IMG/VR virus record: IMGVR_UViG_3300012936_003594
Location: 1 to 20,134 of that record
DNA length: 20,134 nucleotides
Direction: 5' to 3' (one strand)
DNA from: a virus
The number at the start of each line of letters is the position of its first letter. Within the stretch, counting starts at the first letter, position 1. The position numbers and the translations under genes are program-made. Positions 12,001 to 15,129 of this stretch are shown here, piece after piece. Below the pieces are notes generated by a model, which worked only from the letters and a program-made list of their open reading frames with translations, was not told the origin of the DNA and ran no database searches.

Positions 12001-13874
12001 TGAATGAAGGTCAGATTGTACAGGTATATCAGAGATTTAGAATTGATGGTGATATCACAGATGGTCCTTATACCATGGGTGAGACAGTAGCAAAACAAGG
12101 TGCTCCTTCTGTTACTGGTGTTGTTTACGGATTCTTTGAAGATGCTAACTACAAGTATCTTGATGTCCGTATTACTGCTGGTCCTTGGGCAATCACTGAC
12201 AACATTGTTGGTGCTCTGAATAGTACAACTGCTCAAATTAGTGCTATTGAAAATCGTATCCATATCATTGACCTGAAGGGCAACTTCGTTAATAACATTC
12301 CATTCAAAGGATATACTAGTGGATACACAGCACTGCCTACAGGATTCCTCAAGACAGAAGCTGCTGTAACAAGTAACTCTGGTGGTACTTTAACCGTTGA
12401 TACTGAGACTCTCTCAGGAACATTTGAGAAGACTTCTGTAATCTATCCAGAATCTTCTAGACAGTTCCTTGATGTTAGTAAGTACGCTGGTCTCGATGTT
12501 CAGGTGGGTCAAAGAATCGCGTCTGAAGGACACATCAGACTTGGTATTTCAATTATCAGTAATCTGAACGTATTCACTGTTGGTAATAGACTTTATAAGG
12601 TTGTCAATGGTAATCAGGATGCAAATACTTACGGTATTATTACTGAAGTTGATCTTGATAACAACTTTGTATACATCTCACAAGTATCTGGAACTATCGG
12701 TAACGGTGACTTAGTTGGTGATTATGGTGTTGCTGCTAACTTCCCTGTTGGATACGCAAGTGTATCTACTAAGGTTGTAACTGCTGGTGCTGCTGCAGCG
12801 TTGGTACAAGACATTCGTCTTGTCGGACTTAACAAGAGATTATATCTCAGTGATATTCGCGGTACATTTGATGTTAAAGATTCTATCAAGAGTATTGATG
12901 GATATCGCGCTGCTGTTGTTGCCAAGGTTGATCTTAAGGGTAGAGTTAAGCGTTCCTTCAGAGGTTTCGATGGAACACAGACTACATTCAAACTTACTAC
13001 AGATAATGGCACACAATACTTGCCTGATCCTGCAGGACATTTGATGATCTTCGTCAACGGTGTTCTTCAACCACCAGGCGCTACCAATGCATTCACAGCA
13101 TTCTCTGATCAGATTCAGTTCACTGAAGCACCTGATCTTGGAGCATCGTTCACTGGATTCTATGTTGGTAAACTGAGACAACTTGATGATATCTCGTTTG
13201 AGTTTGACTCCTTACGTCAATCCTTCAACCTCAAGCGTAATGATGTATTCTACTCACTGACATTGACTGAAGGTGTACAATCTACAGTCATCAGACCTGA
13301 AAATAATATCATCGTTTCTCTCAACGGTGTTCTTCAGGAACCTGGCGTTGGTTTCGAGATTGTTGGTTCTAGAATCATCTTCTCTGAGATTCCTCGTGTC
13401 GGGTCTACATTCGTCGCATTCTCTTATGTTGGTTCTGAAGCAGACGTTGATGCTGCTGAAGTTGTTCCTCCTATCGAACCTGGCGACTTTATTGAGATTC
13501 AAGGTGAAACTACGGATAGACAAGTTGCTCTTATTGAATCTTCTAACTCACTTATTACTTTCGATTATCTTGGTTCTGTCTTCGGACAAGATGGTCAGGC
13601 ATCTGCTCAACTTACCAGCGGATTCATTGACAAAGTACAAGTTACTGGCGGAGGTTCTGGTTACACATCCAGACCTACTGTAAGACTTGACTCTATCTCT
13701 GGATTTGATGGTCAGATTCGCGCACTGGTTGGTGTTGCGGGTGTTGAACTCAGTGCTGCTGGTTCTGGATATAAAAATCCATCAATTGACGTTGAAACCA
13801 GCGTACCTGATGATTGGACTGCCCCTGATCTTTCTTTATATGGTGAAGAGGTAATCGATCCTGAGATCCTATAA
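1..13874 (+). CDS. Giant modular virion structural protein, 5'-partial (4623 residues in window)
   Basis: The frame is open from the first complete codon at nt 3 to the TAA at 13872-13874, with no in-frame stop, so the true start lies to the left of the window. A TTG at nt 45 is not needed as a start, because residues before it (reading AFISKFSNLG) match the propeller-like repeat that follows. Modules in order by nt: propeller-like repeats (3-1020), LamG-like fold (1123-1690), a long beta-rich region, PGSGY modules (3438-4150), a DSYYYQDFSY block (4770-4912), an LNGV module (5112-5355), a second LamG-like fold (6541-7164), helical repeats with YDP/TFTC beta modules in their loops (7275-10656), a CBM-like domain (10974-11618), GExV-type modules (12040-12930), two LNGV modules (12945-13440) and a final PGSGY module (13620-13800). 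There is no catalytic motif and no membrane segment. Mass is about half a megadalton. By content and by location upstream of gp8 it is a tail, baseplate or fibre component, probably contacting the host surface. The structural role is fairly secure; the exact place in the virion is not known. Confidence 0.9.
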   Translation, partial: ASGNEVAFISKFSNLGVKEWEKTLESQVGQEYTEFIRLDVNGDNIWAVGENKPNQPVLAAYNPDVFLAKYVQSIDGLSATLSFQKGYAGISGSTRADHVTAIKRYSDTRYIIGGFTNTNSTAPYDAYIASIDSTGNFSAKRKIATAAKSEKLIDLIVLDDAVYFVLETSDSSSSNDVRLAFGKATIGTSVITIDFIKEINNTLYSFLDVSLVSDEFKECYVTATLRLKSNNTTKDSFWVGKFDTTGDLLWNYRYIAPVGNTIQVAPRTTIDIFGDLNVAYTRVDDTTGYRTVDTVKIGYDGVMKKQTNNSFTANNIEGINVHGVTVDNSGDVYTFGQTSWNRNEFLFPFTAGAITDTTGHYTLTNVTTSGSVTLADNVAKINGYQTGQTSWTNGHLKVTGAQLGTRLNDNWTFEMMVYKDSTTTSVSPTQHTLLSIGDSTVSTGGLWLYYDVSSGKLELVVTDNTTSINSAGSALQSTATTMFANNTWQFVALKKEGDTFTGYVNGIQVFTGTIASTSLGNKDLLIGQISGRDATLGTFRSNEQGQFFAENVRLRNRAITPTVPADVTALPTVGGFGFAYDWTDDAWFTTNTNRYDYIDYVGFGLKTDKNSDAARLGDQGAQTNTGISFTRTDVTAVIGSTLTVTNVNLALGGTGIQTLDFDDATITMQQDTEALTYTSDTWSSRTSTVPSPGSQKLKVSAVIRDRYYMKVTNTVKIDNVQELTINQGFNFTVGAKLRLNNTSGSFINSGYILSVDKTNNKVFLAVNNNEWTNDLNTGLLVTEQFAEQSTYGITGPVPDDTNEIENYSFNLIDNTTPGTFDIDLDKYNVDGTYNAGGGQNLDSFAKFKPFDVNSYAVKIEEVAGGSAYIVGSVVQIASGNISFNAAFSTAQITGLTGVLKITLVSTLDKILQVTAVANTNEVYAITADRHYLTAGENISVDGNPSETVGGVVYDEYDGSFTVDRVVSSKEFVYKLKTVAVTSPATSAGNVNIFVKSPVLKMYYGHQYLFDLSHSSLVGSNLSFSKDNLFKLEYSFNSIERIGTPGVTGQGQPTPTVKLKVDNDVVTNISYYFDPSRTGADSPIAPRSYLDIVDSPYVGTFTITTTTGGTITTGDNIFKFLLANEPEGVATVSRASYSTSSLKAVGPISDIRIVNSGGFYSSLPIVTGIQSSRKIERVDINEPGTEYAVGVYNGVPIGGDGEGGLVSIRVADGTDSEGVSIPGQIQEVVVTSPGKGYTTATIDIEAIDGILGAGLTGSGAELSVVIPPFGTAASVFTKGDKVGKIKKLKNNNFGYDYPHDYTLRPEITFPINAQLTSTSILDSITVTNPGSGYSQAPAVVITGGGGTGAIAEASIRNGRIDQILVKDPGAGYSSEPTVALKSSFNYVVNLDLGLLQFAFPHGIQQGAAVTLNVVDTGDGADFPLAAGALGRLNSTTTYYAIAGSANSLEDDQLKLAITPANAELGDSITFANAGIGRQQLLTTSFGATATANVITSTFLEGELVYQGDSLETATATGYVSTNKGWQVGPRILKIVDYTGDFAANQRVTGVISKSSGIISDLKIAKGVLEIGSITRTTGQFIDDVGKPSEIIQKIQDSYYYQDFSYAVKSSVSIDDWKDILIKNVHPASFKVFGELNLNDYGSIPNKETDFQLTKSVELARESIVPNIQNFSLVEPLYSEFNNTEVLFRQKRLTSSENILTSVVQRVDDISNLFDGERISFPLTVAGNNVVANANQLLIVLNGVAQTPNTSFEIQGDAIVFSEPPQPPASVKYVNVTVNQIDIVDLTFTNQSGIFPLVGNTLVGVSSTARLTVTKVVGDNIQGFITEGTFILGELCTVGATGFSANLNTNNPITNIGLFAFGETVTNLDGDTAKVEQINLERGQETPLADLRYTIGAATTQFEVIDATSVTDAPVPAGTFTIGSNYQFGSEIFTVGNIVDGSESTTLTVTRGQVGTQPVAQQEDAPIYGTQISVTNTLTLSKTAGTYQSTPGLYDIQLNDYIIGASSNVVAQITSTAVYTDPTTNESIGQVNISEGSSFFGLLFNRITSQTYPNIVLDDISKSQVSVVQFDDNATAFNTEFPSNELINNYIIPYDNATGDLQQDEFIRNYRVEYGNTSGDFTVGESGKVRKLTFTDAVGDGFFAAGHVIRTEDTKAEVIGYNQARKTLYLGKIGRTKSNGQDYHAVTFANSAQLDTAQKQFGPSSLLVTGSTNDYISIPSSAEFGWSTGAYTIEMYIRPATAAVSGTATLADFRAAATEVAGRLYLQAGQIRYNVNGSDLVTSGATTVAADNWYHIAVQKSSTTVKIYLNGTEVGTGTDSANYPAKPVRFGADYAGANGFTGHIDEIRLSNTNRYTTVPFTPQAGIFQGDANSKLLLHLDGADAQTYTEDWSGAEGFTKGEDFNNDAILRTTLVNSSTVPAGFIGNSQRYYDAADLIIANKDFVAKEVVFQMRERYPELVILGTRYTPTNATYDAETGLLSMTVAGNSLTSGGQLTPDSVAYDPTTGVLTITKLSHGVTNGQRINIKVGGITFTCAQDSNATNHPYPRSTDPIAGKWLKVANATTDTFTVNVGVSSNTTTHTFVSALANAITIEKDRIKINDNALTFTCAMDGNTSNKTYPRSTDPASKDVALPIISSTSTNLTVNVGPSPLVNFQPSNATYDPATGEFVMTIANHTINVGTHIRLTADSFTFTCTQDGNSANKTYPRATAGDGQPDPAYNTALEVTAVGTSTQNISSASYNPTTGILTVDTSGAHSLSTGDRIQIADESLTFTCAYDSNATNHTYPRQTDPIRGEWVEVTVVDSDTFTIDIGVSSDTSTHAFVSATAGALIKQTGTVTVNVGVSSQADQYAHTFVSAAANAVVTGGNYVHTFVSAVANSVIGDEKVNCEDDIRDTLNAIVQDIRNGSNNHIWDASSYYVDRTQNPVQIAQIEPAVKETLFAYEKVDDMLQYIITNTLWPVEGDHGLTQFTDTTITDSTTNSYTQFTPTGATYDPATGDLVITIGTHSLTTANRIALTTGGISFTCTKDGNDRITAYPRATDPAANAVLAITAVVPNTSITVNVGKSGALDQYVHTYSSALSNAVTVLDYTTADCADVYNTVGNLIDILTDTISNAALTSPVDHLASVTKVEPAIEFAGGTVNAYLETDFTIDYQDTVNDLIYTNAIGPDSQYRFRDAAGLIRANRTPIVDKAAADMITLYPDLAQDMPRNQGGGSTDGTLRCKTDLGLILDAIANDIEEGGNKNTVTAGNFYVGASGELQHVRLQAFQSIYAHDRLGFYAKQAITGDLDETNTTAIIVGDWGITQDGGGCANVKTAIDTLITTINDIIAPTSEDFNTAANRLYFNRDYIVQEITGLTTAEFTYQLNNVNYSALNTSLTADLELIILSIISDLQTGGNSSTIKSIETYINANLTLKDISDILLATLYSIEQIKTMGERAVQNLLYDQFDAVTGNQYAAQYASSPAYRDNITPTDINQVIYRIRDLVDEAVSILSPGRDEARSAAKNLLYNKNYYKEEISTLATAQFGTGAWTYGDFIDGLVEDIVHDLVTTDVTVETTAYTINVESVTGNFVVGENVDSSNGGEATVLEWDEEDSILYVGSFRGSAWVATNTLTGAGGATATISTSGVSSPYDWHTSPANVKILTRARNITSNISGQVSGTNLFPDPENFNAAGWTNQFVTKTLNAATGPDGTLTADKLVATADNNTHFTYKNFAINSFETFDSGSTTFDSGTETFDTGSVGIDTTQTFTFSVFLKSDGTNLGNAARVMLALDDSLATRQQAFFDVNLDAGTSASVFTPQGGITVDAFGVVPYGDGWYRAYITTTFAFGFSEIRTQVFVDGGAPYAGNATSGIFAWGAKLNKGTLDPYTAGSGQIFYADTEYNIKNFAIDLLEGFMGQALDNTLVEPSPNAGFYKFYDSTAASDYSKVTIQRSIRYALNIIRQQLNVDSYYTTLIQVNGISVPAKTFGTRDIPVGIAGGLNNADYIYGLLSNEYAELENISLNEGQIVQVYQRFRIDGDITDGPYTMGETVAKQGAPSVTGVVYGFFEDANYKYLDVRITAGPWAITDNIVGALNSTTAQISAIENRIHIIDLKGNFVNNIPFKGYTSGYTALPTGFLKTEAAVTSNSGGTLTVDTETLSGTFEKTSVIYPESSRQFLDVSKYAGLDVQVGQRIASEGHIRLGISIISNLNVFTVGNRLYKVVNGNQDANTYGIITEVDLDNNFVYISQVSGTIGNGDLVGDYGVAANFPVGYASVSTKVVTAGAAAALVQDIRLVGLNKRLYLSDIRGTFDVKDSIKSIDGYRAAVVAKVDLKGRVKRSFRGFDGTQTTFKLTTDNGTQYLPDPAGHLMIFVNGVLQPPGATNAFTAFSDQIQFTEAPDLGASFTGFYVGKLRQLDDISFEFDSLRQSFNLKRNDVFYSLTLTEGVQSTVIRPENNIIVSLNGVLQEPGVGFEIVGSRIIFSEIPRVGSTFVAFSYVGSEADVDAAEVVPPIEPGDFIEIQGETTDRQVALIESSNSLITFDYLGSVFGQDGQASAQLTSGFIDKVQVTGGGSGYTSRPTVRLDSISGFDGQIRALVGVAGVELSAAGSGYKNPSIDVETSVPDDWTAPDLSLYGEEVIDPEIL
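3..1020 (+). repeat. Propeller-like repeats at the visible N-terminal end of the giant protein
   Basis: Several copies of a strand pattern of the type xFxxKFDxxGxxxW recur about every 50-70 residues: AFISKFSNLGVKEW at the left edge, VFLAKYVQSIDG, AYIASIDSTGNF, FWVGKFDTTGDLLWNY and VKIGYDGVMK. Intervening stretches such as YIIGGFTN and DVYTFGQT fit the GxxxG/T turns of SBBP-like beta-propeller blades. The copies are weakly conserved. Because the first copy is cut by the window edge, more blades probably lie upstream. The assignment to a propeller is inference from pattern only. Confidence 0.5.
1123..1690 (+). other. LamG/concanavalin A-like lectin domain 1 of the giant protein
   Basis: The segment has the usual order of a LamG/laminin-like jelly roll: an early strand with W and G residues, NDNWTFEMMVYKD (the WTxEmwv strand), a loop and LWLYYDVSSGKLEL, then NNTWQFVALKKEGDTFTGYV with the W-x-hydrophobic-A-hydrophobic pattern, then YVNGIQVFTGTI (the xNGxxv hairpin) and a closing strand FFAENVRLRNRAI. 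Such domains bind sugars or proteins; in tail proteins they commonly serve adsorption. The fold is well supported by the strand order; the ligand is unknown. Confidence 0.75.
3438..4150 (+). repeat. PGSGY beta modules in the giant protein (several copies)
   Basis: The pattern is I-x-x-I-x-V-x-x-P/G-G-x-G-Y-x-x-x-P-x-V followed by a glycine-rich run. Copies visible here: RIVNSGGFYSSLPIV, VDINEPGTEYAVGV, VVVTSPGKGYTTATI, ITVTNPGSGYSQAPAVVITG with GGGGTGAIAEA after it, and ILVKDPGAGYSSEPTVAL. The same module occurs in the C-terminus of this protein, three times or more in the 1388-residue protein and once in gp8. This looks like a small beta-hairpin or prism-like repeat used as a structural spacer; no function is assigned. 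Confidence 0.8.
4770..4912 (+). other. DSYYYQDFSY / HPASFKVFGE conserved block
   Basis: The block reads IQDSYYYQDFSYAVKSSVS, then SIDDWKDILIKNVHPASFK and VFGELNL. This resembles a motif I associate with large structural proteins of marine T4-like phages (YYQxxSYxIKS...W...VK...HPxGFxxFGE). It is aromatic-rich, appears once in the window, and divides the beta-rich N-terminal half from the LNGV module that follows. Its role is unknown. The link to marine T4-like phages is from memory rather than a search. Confidence 0.6.
5112..5355 (+). repeat. LNGV module, copy 1
   Basis: The module starts with VDDISNLFDGERISFPLTV, continues with QLLIVLNGVAQTPNTSFEI and closes with DAIVFSEPPQPPASV. This gives the pattern FDGxxxxFxL...LxIxLNGVxQxPxxxFxIxGxxIxFSExPxxGxxF. 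Two further copies lie in tandem near the C-terminus of the same protein. It is a compact all-beta unit; function not assigned. Confidence 0.75.
5680..5910 (+). repeat. TTxxVxDATxxPxxGxFxIGxE..LTVTRGQxGT module
   Basis: The segment AATTQFEVIDATSV, PAGTFTIGSNYQFGSEIFTV and TLTVTRGQVGTQPV matches, in order of elements, a segment of the 1388-residue protein at nt 17955-18130 (DTTIYVDSTDAYPGSGSFI, ETISYTS, FSGLTRGV). The shared order is a TTxxV strand, an Asp-Ala/Ser-Thr turn, a Pro-rich loop, a GxFxI strand, an E-I/T-x-T strand and a L-T-x-R-G signature. A shared small beta domain in two neighbouring virion proteins is the simplest reading. Confidence 0.6.
6541..7164 (+). other. LamG/concanavalin A-like lectin domain 2 of the giant protein
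   Basis: This is the clearer of the two LamG folds. It has QKQFGPSSLLVTGSTNDYIS (the FGxSSLxF..GxDY/xI strand typical of LamG_3), then FGWSTGAYTIEMYIRPA (the FTxExWir strand), a variable loop, DNWYHIAVQKSSTTVKIYLN (the xWHHxAxxRxGxxxxxYvN pattern), then GFTGHIDEIRLSNTNRYT and TTVPFTP (the GxIDEiRiSnxxRYxxxFxP signature). It closes with LLLHLDGAD, the repeat of the outer strand. Marine phage tail proteins commonly carry this domain for surface binding. Confidence 0.9.
7395..7481 (+). repeat. YDP/TFTC beta module, N-terminal fragment (copy 0)
   Basis: Only the first hairpin is present: TPTNATYDAETGLLSMTVAG followed by NSLTSGGQL. It corresponds to the opening SxATYDPxTGxLxxTxxxHxLxxG part of the full module and stops where the TFTC strand should begin. 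The complete copy 1 follows at once. Confidence 0.7.
7482..7775 (+). repeat. YDP/TFTC beta module, copy 1 (complete)
   Basis: All elements are present: SVAYDPTTGVLTITKLSHG, then GGITFTCAQDSNATNHPYPR, STDPIAGKWLKV, DTFTVNVGVSSNTTTHTF and VSALANAI. It is about 98 residues, the reference against which I scored the other copies. The module has one cysteine in the TFTC strand. Function unknown; similar modules are familiar from marine T4-like phage structural proteins. Confidence 0.85.
7776..7961 (+). repeat. YDP/TFTC beta module, copy 2 (lacks the YDP hairpin)
   Basis: The copy begins directly at DRIKINDNALTFTCAMDGNT, continues with SNKTYPRSTDPAS and ends with NLTVNVGPSPLVNF. The opening YDPxTG hairpin is missing and the terminal HTFVSA strand is replaced by SPLVNF, so this is the middle portion only. 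Confidence 0.8.
7962..8201 (+). repeat. YDP/TFTC beta module, copy 3
   Basis: Elements: SNATYDPATGEFVMTIANHT, DSFTFTCTQDGNSANKTYPR, then ATAGDGQPDPAYNTALEVTA with a short insertion before the DP. The final TVNVGxSS and HTFVSA strands are absent and copy 4 starts immediately. Confidence 0.8.
8202..8639 (+). repeat. YDP/TFTC beta module, copy 4, with extra C-terminal halves
   Basis: A full copy runs from SSASYNPTTGILTVDTSGAH through ESLTFTCAYDSNATNHTYPR and DTFTIDIGVSSDTSTHAFVS. It is then followed by a second terminal half, TVTVNVGVSSQADQYAHTFV with SAAANAV, and a third shorter one, YVHTFVSAVANSV. The last strand pair has therefore been amplified within this copy. Confidence 0.8.
8955..9257 (+). 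repeat. YDP/TFTC beta module, copy 5 (separate insertion site)
   Basis: Elements: PTGATYDPATGDLVITIGTH, GGISFTCTKDGNDRITAYPR, ATDPAANAVLAITAV, SITVNVGKSGALDQYVHTYS and SALSNAV. It is complete and lies between helical parts B and B' of unit 1, apart from the copy 0-4 array by about 310 nt of helical sequence. Confidence 0.85.
9510..10000 (+). repeat. Helical repeat unit 2 (uninterrupted)
   Basis: Part A is FRDAAGLIRANRTPIVDKAA to TLYPDL; part B is LRCKTDLGLILDAIANDIEE with GGNKNTVTAGNFYV; part B' is GGCANVKTAIDTLITTINDI. These align element by element with unit 1 once its beta modules are removed (DAAxLIxANxxxV, YPxL, CxxDxxxxLxAIxxDIxxG, CxxVxxxxxxLIxxLxxxI). This is the best reference for the repeat. 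Confidence 0.8.
10005..10490 (+). repeat. Helical repeat unit 3
   Basis: Part A is NTAANRLYFNRDYIVQEITG; part B is LTADLELIILSIISDLQTGG followed by NSSTIKSIETYINA; part B' is TDINQVIYRIRDLVDEAVSI. The cysteine that opens parts B and B' in units 1 and 2 is absent here. Spacing from unit 2 is about 495 nt. Confidence 0.75.
10491..10656 (+). repeat. Helical repeat unit 4 (truncated or interrupted)
   Basis: Part A is ARSAAKNLLYNKNYYKEEIS to TAQF; part B starts as YGDFIDGLVEDIVHDLVTTD and then gives way to beta modules and the CBM-like domain. A helical stretch at nt 11636-11850 (YNIKNFAIDLLEGFMGQAL, then VTIQRSIRYALNIIRQQLN) may be the remainder of this unit, which would make the CBM-like domain another loop insertion. 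Confidence 0.6.
10974..11618 (+). other. CBM-like (CBM_4_9-type) carbohydrate-binding domain with a heptad insert
   Basis: The order of elements is that of a domain common in phage tail proteins: NLFPDPENFNAAGWT, then NAATGPDGTLTADKLVA, TFTFSVFLKSDGT, RVMLALDD, ITVDAFGVVPYGDGWYRAYI, and GIFAWGAKLNKGTLDPYTAG at the end. WYRAYITTT and the FAWGAKL...PYT ending are the most specific pieces. Between the early strand and SVFLKS lies an extra three-copy heptad (nt 11160-11222). The domain probably binds glycans, by family knowledge. Confidence 0.75.
11160..11222 (+). repeat. Three 21-nt heptad repeats FDSGSTT / FDSGTET / FDTGSVG
   Basis: The frame reads FDSGSTT, FDSGTET and FDTGSVG in direct succession, preceded by FET. 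The three 21-nt units differ at synonymous positions (gatagtgga, gactctgga, gacacaggt), so this is a protein-level repeat and not a recent slippage product. It sits inside the CBM-like domain, probably in a surface loop. Confidence 0.75.
12040..12930 (+). repeat. GExV-type beta modules (three successive copies)
   Basis: The pattern is F/Y-x-x-G-E/N-x-V...G-x-V...L-x-hydrophobic...G-x-F. Copies: YTMGETVAKQGAPSVTGVVY with YLDVRITAG; FTVGNRLYKVVNGNQ with YGIITEVDLDNNFVYISQV; LYLSDIRGTFDVKDSIKS with YRAAVVAKVDLKG. Similar units are at about nt 4610-4740, 5370-5530, 6350-6500 and 10690-10870 in this protein, and at 15960-16090, 18175-18290 and 18770-18900 in the 1388-residue protein. Conservation is low, so individual borders are uncertain. 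Confidence 0.55.
12945..13440 (+). repeat. LNGV modules, copies 2 and 3 in tandem
   Basis: Copy 2 (about 12945-13170): FRGFDGTQTTFKLTTDNG, HLMIFVNGVLQPPGAT, DQIQFTEAPDLGASF. Copy 3 (about 13171-13440): FEFDSLRQSFNLKRN, NIIVSLNGVLQEPGVGFEIV, SRIIFSEIPRVGSTF. Both follow the pattern of copy 1 at 5112-5355. Copy 3 is joined through VDAAEVVPPIEPGDFIEI to the terminal PGSGY module. Confidence 0.8.
13620..13800 (+). repeat. PGSGY module at the C-terminus of the giant protein
   Basis: VQVTGGGSGYTSRPTVRLDS is followed by a second, shorter turn VELSAAGSGYKNPSIDVET, after which the protein ends within 25 residues with an acidic tail (EEVIDPEIL). The close match to copies in the next proteins suggests shared module ancestry. 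Confidence 0.8.
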
Positions 13875-13877
13875 ATA
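13870..13877 (+). promoter_or_regulatory. T4-type late promoter box TATAAATA
   Basis: An exact TATAAATA is present. It overlaps the TAA stop of the giant gene (13872-13874) and lies 20 nt before the next ATG at 13898. T4 late promoters consist of this single box, read by RNA polymerase with gp55. By T4 geometry the transcript would start at about 13883, leaving a leader of about 15 nt. It is the only exact TATAAATA I found in the window, which favours a real signal. Confidence 0.75.
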
Positions 13878-13897
13878 ACTAAAAATTCCTACGAGTA

Positions 13898-15124
13898 ATG
13901 GCTAAACAAACACTCGGTCTTGGCACCTCCGCTAATGATAACACAGGTGATACTTTACGAATCGGCGGTGACAAGATCAATGATAACTTTAATGAGCTAT
14001 ATGCAGCGTTAGGTAACGGTACTAACTTAACTGTTAACGTTACCAACCCTGCTGTAGGGCAAGTCTTAAGGTATAACGGAACGACGTTCTTACCTTCGGA
14101 CTATACGAACCTTACTGCTAACTTAGATGTTAACGGAAATAATATCGTTTCTTCTGCCAATGGAAATATTGCCATTACTCCAAACGGCACTGGAAATACA
14201 ACTATTTCTAACGGCAGTATCGTTAACACATTTAACGGCACTACTGGTGTAGTTGATTTTCCTACAAAAATTCAGTATAAGAATGAATATTCTGCTCTTG
14301 GTAACGCACCAGCAGCAGCAACTTATACTGGTTATTTCTTCACTGTTGACGGTGATGATAATCCTTATGTAAACATCAATATCACCGCTGGTGGTGTTGG
14401 TGACACTAGAGCAAAACTTCTCACAGAGTATTCTAGTATTGATGCACTTTCTGATGTAGACACTACAACTGCAGCACCTACAGCAAACCAAATTTTAAAA
14501 TGGAACGGTACTAATTGGGCACCTGCTGATGATGGTGGCGGTGGTGGTGGAACAACACAGAACTTGTTTGAAACTGTCAGTGCTGATACTGGAAGTACAA
14601 CTGCTAATGCTGCAAATGATGCATTAACAGTTTCTGGCGGCACAGATATTACGACATCGATCACTGGAGATGTCCTTACAATCAATTATTCTGGTACACC
14701 CGTTACAACCTTTGCTGCTTTAACTGATACCGATGTTACTGGTATCACACAAGGTGATTCAATATTCTGGAATGGTCTTGATTGGGCAAGAATTCCCAGT
14801 CCAATCATTTGGTGGGAAATAAATGCTAACGGAGCATCTGATTATACTTTTGATGGTCCTGGTTTTACAGGAGCAGCAAATGATCCTACTCTGTATGTTT
14901 ACAGAGGATTTACTTATGCCTTTGATAATTCTATTCAAGGTGGAGCACACCCCTTCAGAATTCAAAGCACTCAAGGTTTGAGCGGAACCGCCTATACTAC
15001 GGGTCAATCTGGTAGTGGAACTGCTGTTCTCTACTGGACTGTTCCCATGGACGCTCCTAATACACTGTACTATCAGTGTACAATCCATGCAGCAATGAAT
15101 GGAACCATTAACGTTGTAAGTTAA
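13898..15124 (+). CDS. Fibre-like virion protein with C-terminal cupredoxin-like domain
   Basis: The protein has 408 residues. The N-terminus (LGLGTSANDNTGDTLRIGG, then KINDNFNELYAAL) is the classic phage tail fibre N-terminal motif. It is followed by LxDV/WNG repeats: VGQVLRYNGTTFLPSD, LSDVDTTTAAPTANQILKWN, and LTDTDVTGITQGDSIFWNG. A six-glycine linker follows WAPADD. Residues 303-408 form a cupredoxin-like domain: LYVYRGFTYAFDN, His351 in AHPFRI, then VLYWTVPMDAP and Cys394-x2-His397-x2-Met400 in YYQCTIHAAMNG. The spacing of the last three residues is that of amicyanin, and with His351 it makes a complete type 1 copper ligand set. No signal peptide is visible. The start is preceded by only a weak GAG at 13893-13895 as ribosome site. 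Probably a tail or baseplate appendage; metal binding is inference. Confidence 0.9.
   Translation: MAKQTLGLGTSANDNTGDTLRIGGDKINDNFNELYAALGNGTNLTVNVTNPAVGQVLRYNGTTFLPSDYTNLTANLDVNGNNIVSSANGNIAITPNGTGNTTISNGSIVNTFNGTTGVVDFPTKIQYKNEYSALGNAPAAATYTGYFFTVDGDDNPYVNINITAGGVGDTRAKLLTEYSSIDALSDVDTTTAAPTANQILKWNGTNWAPADDGGGGGGTTQNLFETVSADTGSTTANAANDALTVSGGTDITTSITGDVLTINYSGTPVTTFAALTDTDVTGITQGDSIFWNGLDWARIPSPIIWWEINANGASDYTFDGPGFTGAANDPTLYVYRGFTYAFDNSIQGGAHPFRIQSTQGLSGTAYTTGQSGSGTAVLYWTVPMDAPNTLYYQCTIHAAMNGTINVVS
14804..15121 (+). other. Cupredoxin-like domain with complete type 1 copper ligand set (fibre-like protein)
   Basis: The visible ligand candidates are His351 (AHPFRI), Cys394, His397 and Met400 (CTIHAAM). 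Cys-x2-His-x2-Met is the amicyanin loop spacing; plastocyanin and pseudoazurin have Cys-x2-His-x4-Met. The preceding strand VLYWTVPMDAPNTLYYQC fits the beta strand leading into the Cys of cupredoxins, and NGTINVV the last strand. The domain ends the protein, so it is probably exposed at the tip. Confidence 0.7.
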
Positions 15125-15129
15125 TATAA

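Noticed and set aside
13875-13897. Transcription terminator between the giant gene and the fibre-like gene
   Set aside because: The 23-nt gap is AT-rich and has no GC-rich inverted repeat with a T-run. The same is true of the other two junctions.
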